From Idiomarina aminovorans (GTDB taxonomy: Bacteria > Pseudomonadota > Gammaproteobacteria > Enterobacterales > Alteromonadaceae): a stretch of 64,000 bases of DNA. Both the position numbers and the translations under genes were made by a program. The DNA is taken from NCBI RefSeq assembly GCF_023155095.1, contig NZ_JAKNDA010000006.1, forward strand, positions 124,001 to 188,000. Reading direction: 5' to 3'. Positions 37,209 to 48,416 of this stretch are shown here, one piece after another; the first letter of the stretch is position 1, and each line of letters begins with the position of its first letter. Below the pieces are notes generated by a model. It was not told the origin of the DNA. It did no database searches and saw only the letters and a program-made list of their open reading frames with translations.

Positions 37209-38750
37209 ATGCAATTGAATTCAAATGAAATCGCAGAACTGATCAAACAGCGAATTGAGAAGTTCGAAGTCACCAGCGAAGCTCGCAACGAAGGTACCAT
37301 CATGTCTGTTCAAGACGGTATCATTCGCATTCACGGACTTGCAGACTGTCTGCAAGGTGAAATGGTCGAGCTACCTGGTAATCGTTACGCTATCGCACTG
37401 AACCTGGAACGTGATTCAGTGGGTGCGGTTGTTATGGGCCCTTATGCAGATTTGCAGGAAGGCACCAAAGTAAAATCTACCGGTCGTATTCTGGAAGTTC
37501 CGGTTGGCGAAAAACTGCTAGGTCGTGTGGTCAACACACTAGGCCAGCCTATAGACGGTAAAGGTCCTGTTGAAGCTGACAGCTATGAGCCCGTTGAAAA
37601 AATTGCGCCGGGTGTTATCGAACGTCAGTCAGTTGATCAGCCTGTACAAACTGGCTACAAGTCAATTGACTCAATGATTCCGGTTGGTCGTGGTCAGCGT
37701 GAGCTTATCATCGGTGACCGTCAGACCGGTAAAACAGCTTTAGCGGTAGACGCTATCATTAACCAGAAAAACTCTGGCATTAAGTGTGTTTACGTTGCCA
37801 TCGGTCAGAAAAACTCAACCATTTCAGCGGTTGTCCGTAAGTTAGAAGAGCATGGCGCAATGGAAAACACCATTGTTGTTGCGGCTTCTGCGTCTGAATC
37901 TGCGGCGTTGCAATACTTGGCTGCTTATTCTGGCTGTACCATGGGTGAATACTTCCGTGATCGCGGTGAAGACGCTCTGATTGTTTACGATGACTTGTCA
38001 AAGCAGGCTGTCGCTTACCGTCAAATTTCACTATTGCTGCGTCGTCCTCCGGGTCGTGAAGCCTTCCCTGGTGACGTTTTCTACCTTCACTCTCGCTTGC
38101 TGGAACGTGCTGCTCGTGTAAACGTAGATTACGTAGAAAAATACACCGACGGCAAAGTAAAAGGTAAAACCGGTTCATTAACGGCCTTACCGATCATTGA
38201 AACGTTGGCGGGTGACGTATCGGCATTCGTACCGACTAACGTTATCTCAATCACCGATGGTCAGATCTTCCTGGAAACTGACTTATTTAACTCAGGTATC
38301 CGTCCTGCAGTTAACGCGGGTGTATCGGTTTCACGTATTGGTGGTTCAGCACAAACCAAAATCATTAAAAAGCTGGGTGGTGGTATTCGTCTGGCTCTGG
38401 CTCAGTATCGGGAACTGGCGGCATTTGCCCAGTTTGCATCTGACCTTGATGAATCGACTCGCGAACAGTTGGAACACGGTCAGCGTGCTACCGAACTGAT
38501 GAAACAGAAACAGTATAAGCCTATGAGTGTTGCTCAGATGGCTGTATCAATTTATGCCGTTGAAAAAGGCTTTTTGAAAGACGTAGCTATCGACAAAATC
38601 ATGGATTTTGAAGAATCACTGCAATCTTTCATGGCGAATGAATACGCCGAGTTAATGGCTGAGATTGATAAAACTGGCAACTATAACGACGACATCGATG
38701 CGCAATTGAAAGCGGCGCTTGAGAAATTCAAGCAAACGCAATCATGGTAA
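37209..38750 (+). CDS. atpA: ATP synthase F1 subunit alpha
   Basis: This 513-residue regulatory nucleotide-binding subunit has Walker [41 protein letters not shown] and the arginine-finger region [13 protein letters not shown]. The start is taken at ATG 37209 ([16 protein letters not shown]), which gives the E. coli length of 513; a TTG two codons earlier is unlikely. Confidence 0.98.
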   Translation: MQLNSNEIAELIKQRIEKFEVTSEARNEGTIMSVQDGIIRIHGLADCLQGEMVELPGNRYAIALNLERDSVGAVVMGPYADLQEGTKVKSTGRILEVPVGEKLLGRVVNTLGQPIDGKGPVEADSYEPVEKIAPGVIERQSVDQPVQTGYKSIDSMIPVGRGQRELIIGDRQTGKTALAVDAIINQKNSGIKCVYVAIGQKNSTISAVVRKLEEHGAMENTIVVAASASESAALQYLAAYSGCTMGEYFRDRGEDALIVYDDLSKQAVAYRQISLLLRRPPGREAFPGDVFYLHSRLLERAARVNVDYVEKYTDGKVKGKTGSLTALPIIETLAGDVSAFVPTNVISITDGQIFLETDLFNSGIRPAVNAGVSVSRIGGSAQTKIIKKLGGGIRLALAQYRELAAFAQFASDLDESTREQLEHGQRATELMKQKQYKPMSVAQMAVSIYAVEKGFLKDVAIDKIMDFEESLQSFMANEYAELMAEIDKTGNYNDDIDAQLKAALEKFKQTQSW

Positions 38751-38804
38751 TAGCATTTGGCCGCACTAGCGGCCATTTGTCGTTGAGTTAACAGGAGAAT
38801 CGTC

Positions 38805-39668
38805 ATGGCCAGTGGTAAAGAGATAAAAACTCAGATTTCGGGTATCGGTAATACCCAAAAAATCACCAGTGCTATGGAAATGGTTGCTGCGTCGAAAATG
38901 AAAAAGGCGCAGGAACGTATGGGGGCAACTCGACCTTATGCGGACACCATTCGCAAGGTGATTGGTCATGTGGCGCGCGGTAACCTTGAATATCGTCATC
39001 CTTTTATGGAAGAACGTCAGGTTAAGCGTGTGGGTTACATCATTATTTCCACCGATCGCGGCTTGTGTGGTGGCTTGAACAGTAATGAGTTCAAGAAAGT
39101 TGTCAAACACGCGAATGAGTGGAAAGAGCATGATGTGGAAGCGGATTTTGCCGCAATAGGCAGTAAAGCAACCGGTTATTTCAAGCGCTTCGGTAAACTG
39201 AAAGCGCAAGTTTCAGGTATGGGTGATAAACCAGAACTGAAAGAAATAACAGGATCTATTCAGGTTATGCTGGATGCTTATGAAGAAGGTGAAATTGATC
39301 GCTTGTACGTCGTATTCAACAAATTTGTGAATACGATGACCCAGGAGCCGACCATTCATCAATTGTTGCCATTGCCGCAAGCAGGATCGGAAGATGATGT
39401 ACAAACAGGTAGTTGGGATTACCTGTATGAACCGAATCCAGAAAGTATTTTAGACACGCTCATTCGTCGTTTTGTCGAAATGCAGGTGTACCAGGGTGTC
39501 GTAGATAACTTTGCTAGTGAGCAAGCCGCTCGGATGATTGCGATGAAAGCAGCAACTGATAACGCTGAAGATATTATTGATGATTTGCAGTTGAAATATA
39601 ACAAGGCGCGTCAGTCAGCAATTACGCAAGAAATTTCGGAAATCGTGTCCGGCGCCGAAGCGGTATAA
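38805..39668 (+). CDS. atpG: ATP synthase F1 subunit gamma
   Basis: This 287-residue central stalk protein has the N-terminal helix [26 protein letters not shown] and the C-terminal helix [23 protein letters not shown], which form the rotating coiled coil. Length matches E. coli gamma (287). It lies between the alpha and beta genes as expected. Confidence 0.98.
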   Translation: MASGKEIKTQISGIGNTQKITSAMEMVAASKMKKAQERMGATRPYADTIRKVIGHVARGNLEYRHPFMEERQVKRVGYIIISTDRGLCGGLNSNEFKKVVKHANEWKEHDVEADFAAIGSKATGYFKRFGKLKAQVSGMGDKPELKEITGSIQVMLDAYEEGEIDRLYVVFNKFVNTMTQEPTIHQLLPLPQAGSEDDVQTGSWDYLYEPNPESILDTLIRRFVEMQVYQGVVDNFASEQAARMIAMKAATDNAEDIIDDLQLKYNKARQSAITQEISEIVSGAEAV

Positions 39669-39692
39669 CGCGGCAACGGTTAACAGAATTGA

Positions 39693-41096
<1,404 letters not shown>

Positions 41097-41113
41097 CCGA
41101 CCGGGAGGTTTGA

Positions 41114-41530
41114 ATGGCAGCACAAACATTAAATCTGGACATTGTCAGCGCTGAAGATAAGTTGTTCTCAGGCGTTGTACAAACAGTTCAGGCCACTGGT
41201 AGCGAAGGTGAACTGGGTATTTACCCGGGTCACGCGCCGCTACTGACAAAAATCAAACCAGGTATGGTTCGTTATGTCAGTGAAGCGGGCGACGAAGAGC
41301 TTCTGTATGTTGCCGGTGGTGTGTTAGAAGTACAGCCTGGTCATGTCATTGTACTGGCGGACGTTGCTGTTCGTGGTGACGACCTTGACTTGCAGGAAGC
41401 TGAAGCAGCGAAAAAACGCGCTGAAGAAGCCATTGCCGACTCAGGTTCTGATGTGACCTATGCAGAAGCTATTGCTGAGTTATCGCGTGCGTTAGCTCAA
41501 ATCGATATTATTCGTAAGCTTAAGCGTTAA
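41114..41530 (+). CDS. atpC: ATP synthase F1 subunit epsilon
   Basis: This 138-residue subunit is a rotor protein and an inhibitor of ATP hydrolysis. The N-terminal beta sandwich shows [21 protein letters not shown] and [14 protein letters not shown]. The two-helix C-terminal domain ends [13 protein letters not shown]. It is the last gene of the atp operon, followed by a terminator. Confidence 0.97.
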   Translation: MAAQTLNLDIVSAEDKLFSGVVQTVQATGSEGELGIYPGHAPLLTKIKPGMVRYVSEAGDEELLYVAGGVLEVQPGHVIVLADVAVRGDDLDLQEAEAAKKRAEEAIADSGSDVTYAEAIAELSRALAQIDIIRKLKR

Positions 41531-41551
41531 AACTTCTGCGTTAAAATACGT

Positions 41552-41587
41552 AAAAGGCCTTGTTGTTAGTGCAACAGGGCCTTTTTT
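41552..41587 (+). terminator. Terminator of the atp operon
   Basis: AAAAGGCCTTGTTG and CAACAGGGCCTTTT form a long stem with one bulge around TTAGTG, followed by a T6 run, 22 bp after the atpC stop. Confidence 0.88.
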
Positions 41588-41651
41588 GTCGTTACAATAA
41601 GCTAATGTAATAAAGCTTACGCCAGCGATACCGAATTAAGGATCCATTGAT

Positions 41652-43022
41652 ATGAAGCTACGTGTTGTTATTCTGGCCGCAGGAAAAGGAACCCGCATGC
41701 GATCGGATCTGCCTAAGGTGCTGCACAAGGTTGCTAATAAACCGATGGTAGAGCATGTTATTGATACGGCACGGTCGTTAAAGCCTGACGCTATTAATCT
41801 AATTTATGGTCATGGCGGCGATAAGCTTAAACAGGCTATTGCAGGCGATGATTTAACCTGGGTGGAACAACGCGAGCAATTGGGTACCGGTCATGCGGTT
41901 CAACAGGTTATTCCGCACCTTCAAAGCAGCGAAAAAGTCATTATTCTGTATGGTGACGTTCCCCTGCTTACTGAATCTACCTTAATTAAATTAGTAACAG
42001 CCAGTGCTAACATTTCTCTTGGCCTGCTGACTATGACGTTAGCAGAGCCGACAGGTTATGGGCGTATTGTGCGTAATGAGCGCCGCAGTGTGACCGATAT
42101 TGTTGAACAAAAAGACGCAAACGCACAGCAACTGGCCATTAACGAAGTGAATACCGGCATTATGATTGCCGACAGCGATAAGCTTAAAAGCTGGCTGGAA
42201 AACTTAAGTAACGACAACGCGCAAAAAGAATATTATTTGACCGATATTGTGGCTATGGCGGCTGATGAGGGTGTGAACATTGCCACCGCGCAGCCCGATA
42301 ACGCACAGGAAGTAGAAGGTGCCAATAACCGTCAGCAACTCGCCGCTTTAGAGCGTGCTTTACAGCAGCGTCAGGCTGAAGAGTTAATGACTCAGGGCGT
42401 GACCTTAATTGACCCTGCCCGCTTTGATTGTCGCGGTAAATTGAGTGTCGGCAGCGATGTCACTATCGATATTAACGCGGTGTTTGAAGGCCATGTGGTT
42501 CTGGGTGACCGGGTCGTTATAGAGCCAAACTGCGTGATCCGAAATTCGGTTATTGGTGACGATACAGTCATTCGCGCGAACTCTCATATTGAGGACGCGA
42601 AAGTGGCTAAAGGCTGTAAAGTCGGTCCTTTTGCGCGGTTAAGACCTGGTGCGGAACTTGCGGACCAAGCGCAGGTCGGAAACTTTGTCGAGATGAAAAA
42701 AAGCCGCTTAGGTAAAGGCTCGAAAGCCAGCCATTTAACCTATCTGGGCGATACTCAAATCGGCGAAAATGCAAACATTGGTGCAGGTACTATTACCTGC
42801 AATTATGACGGCGTGAATAAAGCGCAGACCGAAATAGGCGACGGTTCCTTTATTGGCTCCAACAGTTCTTTGGTTGCGCCGGTTTCTATTGGTAACAATG
42901 CAACCGTTGGTGCCGGCTCGGTCATTACGCGCGCGGTGGCTGACGAAGAACTGTCTGTTGCCCGCGGCAAGCAGCGAAATATCAGCGGATGGCAACGTCC
43001 GCAGTCGAAAAAAGGAAGTTAA
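41652..43022 (+). CDS. glmU: Bifunctional UDP-N-acetylglucosamine pyrophosphorylase / glucosamine-1-phosphate N-acetyltransferase
   Basis: This 456-residue enzyme makes UDP-GlcNAc for cell wall and LPS. The N-terminal nucleotidyltransferase has [20 protein letters not shown] and [12 protein letters not shown]. The C-terminal left-handed beta helix (from about residue 250) shows hexapeptide repeats and [15 protein letters not shown] with the acetyltransferase pocket. Length equals E. coli (456). glmS follows after 3 bp. Confidence 0.97.
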   Translation: MKLRVVILAAGKGTRMRSDLPKVLHKVANKPMVEHVIDTARSLKPDAINLIYGHGGDKLKQAIAGDDLTWVEQREQLGTGHAVQQVIPHLQSSEKVIILYGDVPLLTESTLIKLVTASANISLGLLTMTLAEPTGYGRIVRNERRSVTDIVEQKDANAQQLAINEVNTGIMIADSDKLKSWLENLSNDNAQKEYYLTDIVAMAADEGVNIATAQPDNAQEVEGANNRQQLAALERALQQRQAEELMTQGVTLIDPARFDCRGKLSVGSDVTIDINAVFEGHVVLGDRVVIEPNCVIRNSVIGDDTVIRANSHIEDAKVAKGCKVGPFARLRPGAELADQAQVGNFVEMKKSRLGKGSKASHLTYLGDTQIGENANIGAGTITCNYDGVNKAQTEIGDGSFIGSNSSLVAPVSIGNNATVGAGSVITRAVADEELSVARGKQRNISGWQRPQSKKGS

Positions 43023-43025
43023 TTT

Positions 43026-44858
43026 ATGTGCGGTATTGTTGGAGCGACGTCGGAACGTCGGGTAACAGGTATTCTGCTCGAAGGCTTAAAGCGACTGGAG
43101 TATCGCGGTTACGATTCGGCTGGTGTGGCTATTATTGACGCTGATAAACAGTTAAAAAGTATCCGCCGCACCGGAAAAGTTCAGGAACTGAGAGACGCAA
43201 TAGACCAGAATCCGTTAGACGGAACCATTGGTATTGCGCACACTCGCTGGGCAACGCATGGCGGCGTGACCGAAGCCAACGCCCACCCTCACCGCTCCGA
43301 AGATGAAATCGCCGTGGTGCACAATGGCATTATCGAGAACCATGAGCGCTTGCGAGAAGAATTGAAAGCTGAAGGTTATGTCTTTCATTCGCAGACTGAC
43401 ACCGAAGTAATTGCTCACTTAATTCATCACGAGCGTAAAACGCATGACGATTTACTGGCTGCGGTTAAATCAGCGGTACGTCAGCTGGAAGGCGCTTACG
43501 GTACTGTCGTTATGGACACTAAGTTCCCCGAGCGTTTAGTGGTAGCGCGTTCTGGCAGCCCGTTAGTAATTGGCGTGGGTATTGGCGAGAACTTCGTGGC
43601 TTCTGATCAGCTGGCTTTATTGCCGGTGACCCGCCAGTTTATTTACCTGGAAGAAGGCGATGTTGCGGACATTAACCGTACTGACATTGCTATTTATGAC
43701 GCTGAAGACCAGCTTGTTGAACGAGAAGTGGTTGAGTCCGACGCTAATTACGACGCAGGTGGTAAAGGCGAATATCGCCACTTTATGCTAAAAGAAATTT
43801 ACGAGCAGCCGATTGCCGTGCGTAATACCCTGGAAGGCCGTTTATCGGAAACCACCGTATTAGATAACGCCTTTGGTGAGAACGCAGCAGATATTTTGAA
43901 AGACATTGAGCACGTTCAGATAGTCGCTTGTGGTACCAGTTATCATGCCGGTATGGTCGCTCGCTACTGGCTGGAAGCAATGGCGAACGTGTCTTGCAAC
44001 GTTGAAATTGCCTCGGAATTTCGCTACCGCAAGTCCTTTGTTCACTCCAACAGTTTGTTAGTGACCATTTCGCAAAGTGGTGAAACGGCAGACACCCTGG
44101 CGGCATTGCGCTTGTCTAAAGAGCTTGGGTATAAAGGCAGCCTGACCGTTTGTAATGTGGGCTCATCGTCTATGGTGCGCGAGTCCGACCTGGCCTTCTT
44201 AACCCGTGCGGGCGCAGAAATTGGTGTCGCATCGACCAAAGCCTTCACGACTCAGTTAACCGGCCTGCTCATGCTAACTTTAGGCATTGGTAAGTACCGG
44301 GGTATGCCAGAGCAACAGCAACAAGAGGTTGTTCACGCACTGCAGGCACTGCCGGCAAAGTTAGAAGAAGCCGTGTCATTAGCGGATGAAATTGAAAAGC
44401 TTGCTCAGGACTTTGCGAATAAAGACCATAGCTTATTCCTTGGCCGTGGTAATCAATACCCTATTGCTATGGAAGGTGCGCTGAAGCTGAAAGAGATTTC
44501 CTACATTCACGCCGAAGCTTACGCAGCGGGAGAGTTAAAGCACGGCCCATTGGCACTTATTGACGAAGAAATGCCGGTTATTGTGGTAGCACCAAACAAC
44601 GATTTGCTGGAAAAGCTAAAATCTAATGTGGAAGAAGTGCGTGCCCGTGGCGGCCTGATGTACGTTTTTGCAGATAAAAACGCCCGCTTCAAAGGCGATG
44701 AGTCATTAAACGTACTTAACGTCTGCCACTGCGACGAGGTTGTAGCGCCGATTGTTTACACGGTTCCGTTACAACTGCTGTCCTACTATGTGGCCTTGAT
44801 AAAAGGGACTGACGTAGACCAGCCTCGTAATCTAGCAAAAAGCGTCACAGTCGAATAA
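43026..44858 (+). CDS. glmS: Glutamine-fructose-6-phosphate aminotransferase
   Basis: This 610-residue enzyme produces glucosamine-6-phosphate. After Met1, Cys2 (MCGIVGATS) is the glutaminase nucleophile. Two SIS sugar-isomerase domains follow ([30 protein letters not shown]). The C-terminus ends [12 protein letters not shown], the very conserved end whose codons are the TnsD recognition site of Tn7. A terminator begins 3 bp after the stop and a Tn7-like transposon end lies 25 bp after it. No glmS ribozyme is expected or seen; the gene is 3 bp from glmU. Confidence 0.98.
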   Translation: MCGIVGATSERRVTGILLEGLKRLEYRGYDSAGVAIIDADKQLKSIRRTGKVQELRDAIDQNPLDGTIGIAHTRWATHGGVTEANAHPHRSEDEIAVVHNGIIENHERLREELKAEGYVFHSQTDTEVIAHLIHHERKTHDDLLAAVKSAVRQLEGAYGTVVMDTKFPERLVVARSGSPLVIGVGIGENFVASDQLALLPVTRQFIYLEEGDVADINRTDIAIYDAEDQLVEREVVESDANYDAGGKGEYRHFMLKEIYEQPIAVRNTLEGRLSETTVLDNAFGENAADILKDIEHVQIVACGTSYHAGMVARYWLEAMANVSCNVEIASEFRYRKSFVHSNSLLVTISQSGETADTLAALRLSKELGYKGSLTVCNVGSSSMVRESDLAFLTRAGAEIGVASTKAFTTQLTGLLMLTLGIGKYRGMPEQQQQEVVHALQALPAKLEEAVSLADEIEKLAQDFANKDHSLFLGRGNQYPIAMEGALKLKEISYIHAEAYAAGELKHGPLALIDEEMPVIVVAPNNDLLEKLKSNVEEVRARGGLMYVFADKNARFKGDESLNVLNVCHCDEVVAPIVYTVPLQLLSYYVALIKGTDVDQPRNLAKSVTVE

Positions 44859-44860
44859 TG

Positions 44861-44881
44861 AAGGGCCGAAAGGCCCTTTTT
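44861..44881 (+). terminator. glmUS terminator
   Basis: AAGGGCC / GGCCCTT form a perfect short stem over the loop GAAA/GAA, with a T5 run. It lies directly after the glmS stop and within the usual Tn7 target interval. Confidence 0.9.
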
Positions 44882-44883
44882 GT

Positions 44884-44931
44884 TGTCGGCGTACATTAAA
44901 GATCTTAAATGAGACATTAAAGTTGTTAAAT
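44884..44931. mobile_element. Tn7-like transposon end with two TnsB-type repeats
   Basis: The sequence begins TGTCGGCGT, like the terminal TGTGGGCGG of Tn7. It continues with two direct repeats, ACATTAAAGATCTTAAAT (44893-44910) and ACATTAAAGTTGTTAAAT (44914-44931), 21 bp apart. These resemble the TnsB-binding repeats I recall for the Tn7 left end (ACAATAAAGTCTTAAACT). The end lies exactly 25 bp after the glmS stop, the Tn7 insertion distance. A truncated tnsA at 49.2 kb supports the reading. The matching far end was not found. Confidence 0.75.
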
Positions 44932-45914
44932 ATTGAGCTCCTTGTGAGCTAGCCAAAATCTTTACCTGTAAACACAGTGAATTTGTATTAATGTGATTAG
45001 ATAACTGTTTAAGCAGGACTATATTTAAGTGACCAGATCTTATAATGATGAATGTGATTTGTACGTCGCGCTTACCTGTTACAATTATTTCCCAAACCAA
45101 AAGGAAGTAATGGGTGAGTTGCCCCCCTGCTTTTCTTCTAGACAGTTTACTCCAGAGGTCTGTAAAGCTTTGTCGGAAGCTGATAACGGTCCAAGCAGAA
45201 AGAAGAATGGTTTCGATTTAGTTGAGTTTAGAGCAACCAGATATAACAATGTACCGCGTATACTAGCCTTGGTTCACCCGAAACCATATTCAGTTTTAGT
45301 TGAGAGGATACTTAGTAGTTGGGAGAAAATACGGAATATTTGCGATAACCCGAATAGCCAAGTAAAGCCTGAAATAACGGAAGATGGTCGAGTTTTCGTA
45401 ATGAACTATGAGAATGGACTAAGCAAAACTAGCCGGCTAAATAAGTTGAGTTTTGCAAAGAAGTTTATAGTTTCAGCAGATATCGCGAATTGTTTCAATA
45501 GTATTTATAGCCATTCAATCCCTTGGGCATTAGTTGGATTAGAAGAAGCAAAAAAAATAGAAAACCTAACGAGTGGTTCAATGCAATCGACTCTTCAGTT
45601 CGTTGGTGTAAGCGAAATGAAACTCAGGGAATTCCAATTGGCCCAGGGACTTCCTCTATTATCGTAGAGCTAATTCTTTCTGAGATAGATTCGAAATTGA
45701 GAGAGAAGAATTATTTATTTGAACGGTATGTCGATGATTACACGTGTTATTGTGAGTCAGACATTGAAGCAGAGTCATTTATAATTGACTTAGAAAGATA
45801 CCTCTCCGAGTTTAAACTTTCGTTAAACCTATCAAAAACAAACATTAAGGCTTTACCTCTTCCTAATGACGATGAATGGGTTCTGGAGTTGCTAAGGCGT
45901 GTTGATCTTTCGCG

Positions 45915-45998
45915 ATTAGTTTTTGAGCGGCATGGTAAAGAGTTATAATTTGTTTCGCCAAAAATAAACTAACAACTCAATACCATGCCGAGACTAAT
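45915..45998 (+). promoter_or_regulatory. Hairpin burying the IS transposase start codon (copy 1)
   Basis: Arms 45915-45944 and 45974-45998 are complementary over about 25 bases (core CGGCATGGTA / TACCATGCCG). The transposase ATG at 45985 lies in the right arm. Transcripts entering the IS from outside would fold this stem and hide the start codon. The same structure occurs in copy 2. Confidence 0.6.
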
Positions 45999-46746
45999 GC
46001 TAACTGATAAGCGGTGGAAAAAGCTACTTCAAGTAATGAAGAGCACAGGCCGCATTTACAATAAAACAGAACACAGAATGACGTTTGAAGGGATATTATT
46101 CCGGCTGAGAACCGGAATTCCGTGGCGTGACTTGCCATCGGAATTTGGTGATTGGAGCGCGGTTTATCGCCGGTTCAATTTGTGGTCGAAGAAAGGTTTA
46201 TTAAATATGTTATTCAATGAGTTAGCAAAACTATCTGATTACGATTGGGTCTTTGCTGACGGCTCTATTGTTAAAGCTCATCAGCATAGTACCGGAGCGG
46301 CTACCGTGGATAATGAGTGCATTGGAAAGAGCCGAGGTGGTAACTCTACAAAAATTCATTTAGTCGTGGATAGTGGCGGCCTTCCTATTTATTTTGAACT
46401 ATCAGAAGGCCAGAGAAATGACATAGCTCGGGCTCAAAGTCTGGTAGACCATTTGAGGGAAGTAAACATTTTCGTAGGCGACAAAGGATACGATAGTGAC
46501 GCATTGAGGAAATATGTTGAAGTCAAAGGAGGGACTTCAGTCATACCCAAACGTAATTATGGCCAGGATATAGACAAATGCAGTGTCGATTGGTGCCTGT
46601 ATAAATATAGGCATTTAGTTGAAAATGCGTTCGCACGAATAAAACATTATCGTTCAATATCAACCAGGTATGAAAAGTTAGCGAGAAATTATGCCAGTAT
46701 GGTGTCACTGGCATTTTCATTGATGTGGCTACCGATGTATTGCTGA
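45985..46746 (+). CDS. IS5-family DDE transposase, copy 1
   Basis: This 253-residue transposase is carried by the IS at 45895-46778. An N-terminal DUF4096-like region (GILFRLRTGIPWRDLPSEFGDW) is followed by the DDE triad: Asp92 in FADGSIV, Asp166 in VGDKGYDSDAL and Glu213 in HLVENAFARIKHYRSI. It is a full single open frame without the frameshift seen in some IS427-group members, so it is probably active. It differs from copy 2 at four residues (Thr/Pro27, Val/Ala128, Cys/Asp199, Tyr/His252). Confidence 0.95.
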   Translation: MPRLMLTDKRWKKLLQVMKSTGRIYNKTEHRMTFEGILFRLRTGIPWRDLPSEFGDWSAVYRRFNLWSKKGLLNMLFNELAKLSDYDWVFADGSIVKAHQHSTGAATVDNECIGKSRGGNSTKIHLVVDSGGLPIYFELSEGQRNDIARAQSLVDHLREVNIFVGDKGYDSDALRKYVEVKGGTSVIPKRNYGQDIDKCSVDWCLYKYRHLVENAFARIKHYRSISTRYEKLARNYASMVSLAFSLMWLPMYC

Positions 46747-46780
46747 ACAAAATATGTACAGGAAAGATCAACACGCCCTA

Positions 46781-47497
46781 GGAATTCTCCCCCAAAGCTA
46801 TATGTATGAGGATGAAAACCAAACTCGGGAAGTTATAAGTACTCCAGCGATAATCACATTTATCAACAATGCCTTAAAGATCAATGGGAGAACCCCCGAT
46901 GGTAGCGTATTAAAGTATGCTCTCCAGCTTGTAGTTGATAGGGTTGAACAACATAAAGCTGATATCGTGCTTCAAGAAGTGGTGGGCTTAGCTTGGCACT
47001 ATCCTGTGTTGATTCCGTTTCTCGATAGGTTAGCTAGAAATTACGATATTGACGTCTCGGTTTACGAGAAAGAATTAAACGAACTTGTTAAAGAAAACTC
47101 TGCTAAACGCCGTAGTGATGGCATATGCTGGCCACTTTATTTGATGTTTACCAATGATTTAACTCCCTCGAATGAGGCTGTAACTCAGGTAATCAATAGC
47201 ATGGACTGCTTGGGAATAACTATTCTTTCTCACTTTCTGGGATATCAAGAATCGATCCACGGCGTTGTAAATACCCTATTGGATAGTGATGACTATACGA
47301 AAGATAACTATTGGATACTGCTTTACCAGCTTTATTATCAAGGGCATATAGATAACCCATATAGGGGGGATCAGACTTTCGAGTTATTGAAGGACTTCGA
47401 CGTTAATTTTATGCCCGGTGATAGCGAGAGCGAGGCGGAACGGCACTCTGAGCAAATTGCAATACAGCACATATTTCCTGACGACTTGGAAATATAG
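46781..47497 (+). pseudogene. 3' fragment of the reverse transcriptase (helical C-terminal domain)
   Basis: This is the part of the RT gene displaced by IS copy 1. With one TA kept, ...GAGTTGCTA joins GGAATTCTC and the frame reads WVLELLGILPQSYMYEDENQ without loss. A short open frame starting at 46754 in the IS end could express the fragment alone, but nothing suggests a function. The region is predicted helical (VLKYALQLVVDRVEQHKADI; repeats of Leu/Tyr-rich helices) and ends QIAIQHIFPDDLEI. The stop lies 33 bp before IS copy 2. Confidence 0.8.
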
Positions 47498-47530
47498 CAA
47501 GAGATAACAAAAGTGACTTAAGGATTATTA

Positions 47531-48414
47531 GGGCGTGTTGATCTTTCCTGTACATATTTTGTTCAGCAATGCATCGGTAGCCACATCAATGAAAATGCCA
47601 GTGACACCATACTGGCATAATTTCTCGCTAACTTTTCATACCTGGTTGATATTGAACGATAATGTTTTATTCGTGCGAACGCATTTTCAACTAAATGCCT
47701 ATATTTATACAGGCACCAATCGACACTGTCTTTGTCTATATCCTGGCCATAATTACGTTTGGGTATGACTGAAGTCCCTCCTTTGACTTCAACATATTTC
47801 CTCAATGCGTCACTATCGTATCCTTTGTCGCCTACGAAAATGTTTACTTCCCTCAAATGGTCTACCAGACTTTGAGCTCGAGCTATGTCATTTCTCTGGC
47901 CTTCTGATAGTTCAAAATAAATAGGAAGGCCGCCACTATCCACGGCTAAATGAATTTTTGTAGAGTTACCACCTCGGCTCTTTCCAATGCACTCATTATC
48001 CACGGTAGCCGCTCCGGTACTATGCTGATGAGCTTTAACAATAGAGCCGTCAGCAAAGACCCAATCGTAATCAGATAGTTTTGCTAACTCATTGAATAAC
48101 ATATTTAATAAACCTTTCTTCGACCACAAATTGAACCGGCGATAAACCGCGCTCCAATCACCAAATTCCGATGGCAAGTCACGCCACGGAATTCCGGTTC
48201 TCAGCCGGAATAATATCCCTTCAAACGTCATTCTGTGTTCTGGTTTATTGTAAATGCGGCCTGTGCTCTTCATTACTTGAAGTAGCTTTTTCCACCGCTT
48301 ATCAGTTAGCATTAGTCTCGGCATGGTATTGAGTTGTTAGTTTATTTTTGGCGAAACAAATTATAACTCTTTACCATGCCGCTCAAAAACTAATCACGAA
48401 AGATCAACACGCCT
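47531..48414 (-). mobile_element. IS5-family insertion sequence, copy 2 (884 bp, inverted)
   Basis: This is the same element as the one at 45895 but in the opposite orientation, with the same terminal repeats and TA at 47529-47530 and 48415-48416. The pair brackets a 752-bp segment. It has split the ribosome binding site (AAGGA at 47520) from the GTG start (48417) of the gene after the RT. Confidence 0.92.
47563..48324 (-). CDS. IS5-family DDE transposase, copy 2
   Basis: This 253-residue protein is identical to copy 1 except at four positions. The DDE residues (Asp92, Asp166, Glu213) are intact. It is encoded on the minus strand by the second IS. The antisense open frames over its 3' end and over that of copy 1 are shadows and are not annotated. 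Confidence 0.95.
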   Translation of the reverse strand: MPRLMLTDKRWKKLLQVMKSTGRIYNKPEHRMTFEGILFRLRTGIPWRDLPSEFGDWSAVYRRFNLWSKKGLLNMLFNELAKLSDYDWVFADGSIVKAHQHSTGAATVDNECIGKSRGGNSTKIHLAVDSGGLPIYFELSEGQRNDIARAQSLVDHLREVNIFVGDKGYDSDALRKYVEVKGGTSVIPKRNYGQDIDKDSVDWCLYKYRHLVENAFARIKHYRSISTRYEKLARNYASMVSLAFSLMWLPMHC

Positions 48415-48416
48415 TA

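Larger units (their letters stand above)
45895..46778 (+). mobile_element. IS5-family insertion sequence, copy 1 (884 bp)
   Basis: The ends are AGGCGTGTTGATCTTTC on the left and the complement of GGGCGTGTTGATCTTTC on the right, flanked by TA on both sides (45893-45894 and 46779-46780). A 2-bp TA duplication and about 0.9 kb size suggest the IS427-like group. It sits in the RT gene after codon Leu289 and is nearly identical to the inverted copy at 47531. Confidence 0.92.
45029..47497 (+). pseudogene. Defence-type reverse transcriptase, frameshifted and interrupted by an IS
   Basis: The gene starts at GTG 45029 (AGGA at 45014). Three segments rebuild one protein of about 527 residues: 45029-45556, then a -1 shift at an A8 run to 45556-45894, then 46781-47494 after the IS. 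RT motifs are motif A SADIANCFNSIY (Asp151), QGIPIGPGTSS (B) and the catalytic ERYVDDYTCYC (C, YVDD at 234-237). The last 238 residues are a helical domain without known motifs. This layout, RT plus helical C-terminal extension and no intron features, fits the Abi/UG phage-defence RTs; the subgroup (AbiA/AbiK, DRT) cannot be fixed by eye. Confidence 0.82.

Noticed and set aside
45523-45948. The YVDD-containing open frame as an independent gene
   Set aside because: It lacks RT motif A and its early residues are out-of-frame translation. It continues the preceding RT frame after a -1 shift and ends inside the IS.
47535-47768. 77-residue open frame in IS copy 2, also found opposite the transposase of copy 1 (46541-46774)
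   Set aside because: It is an antisense shadow of the transposase 3' end; its presence in both IS copies is simple duplication.
45895-48414. The two inverted IS copies as one composite transposon that brought in the RT fragment
   Set aside because: Each copy, removed alone with one TA, restores a separate native junction (RT frame; RBS to GTG). They are independent insertions into resident sequence.
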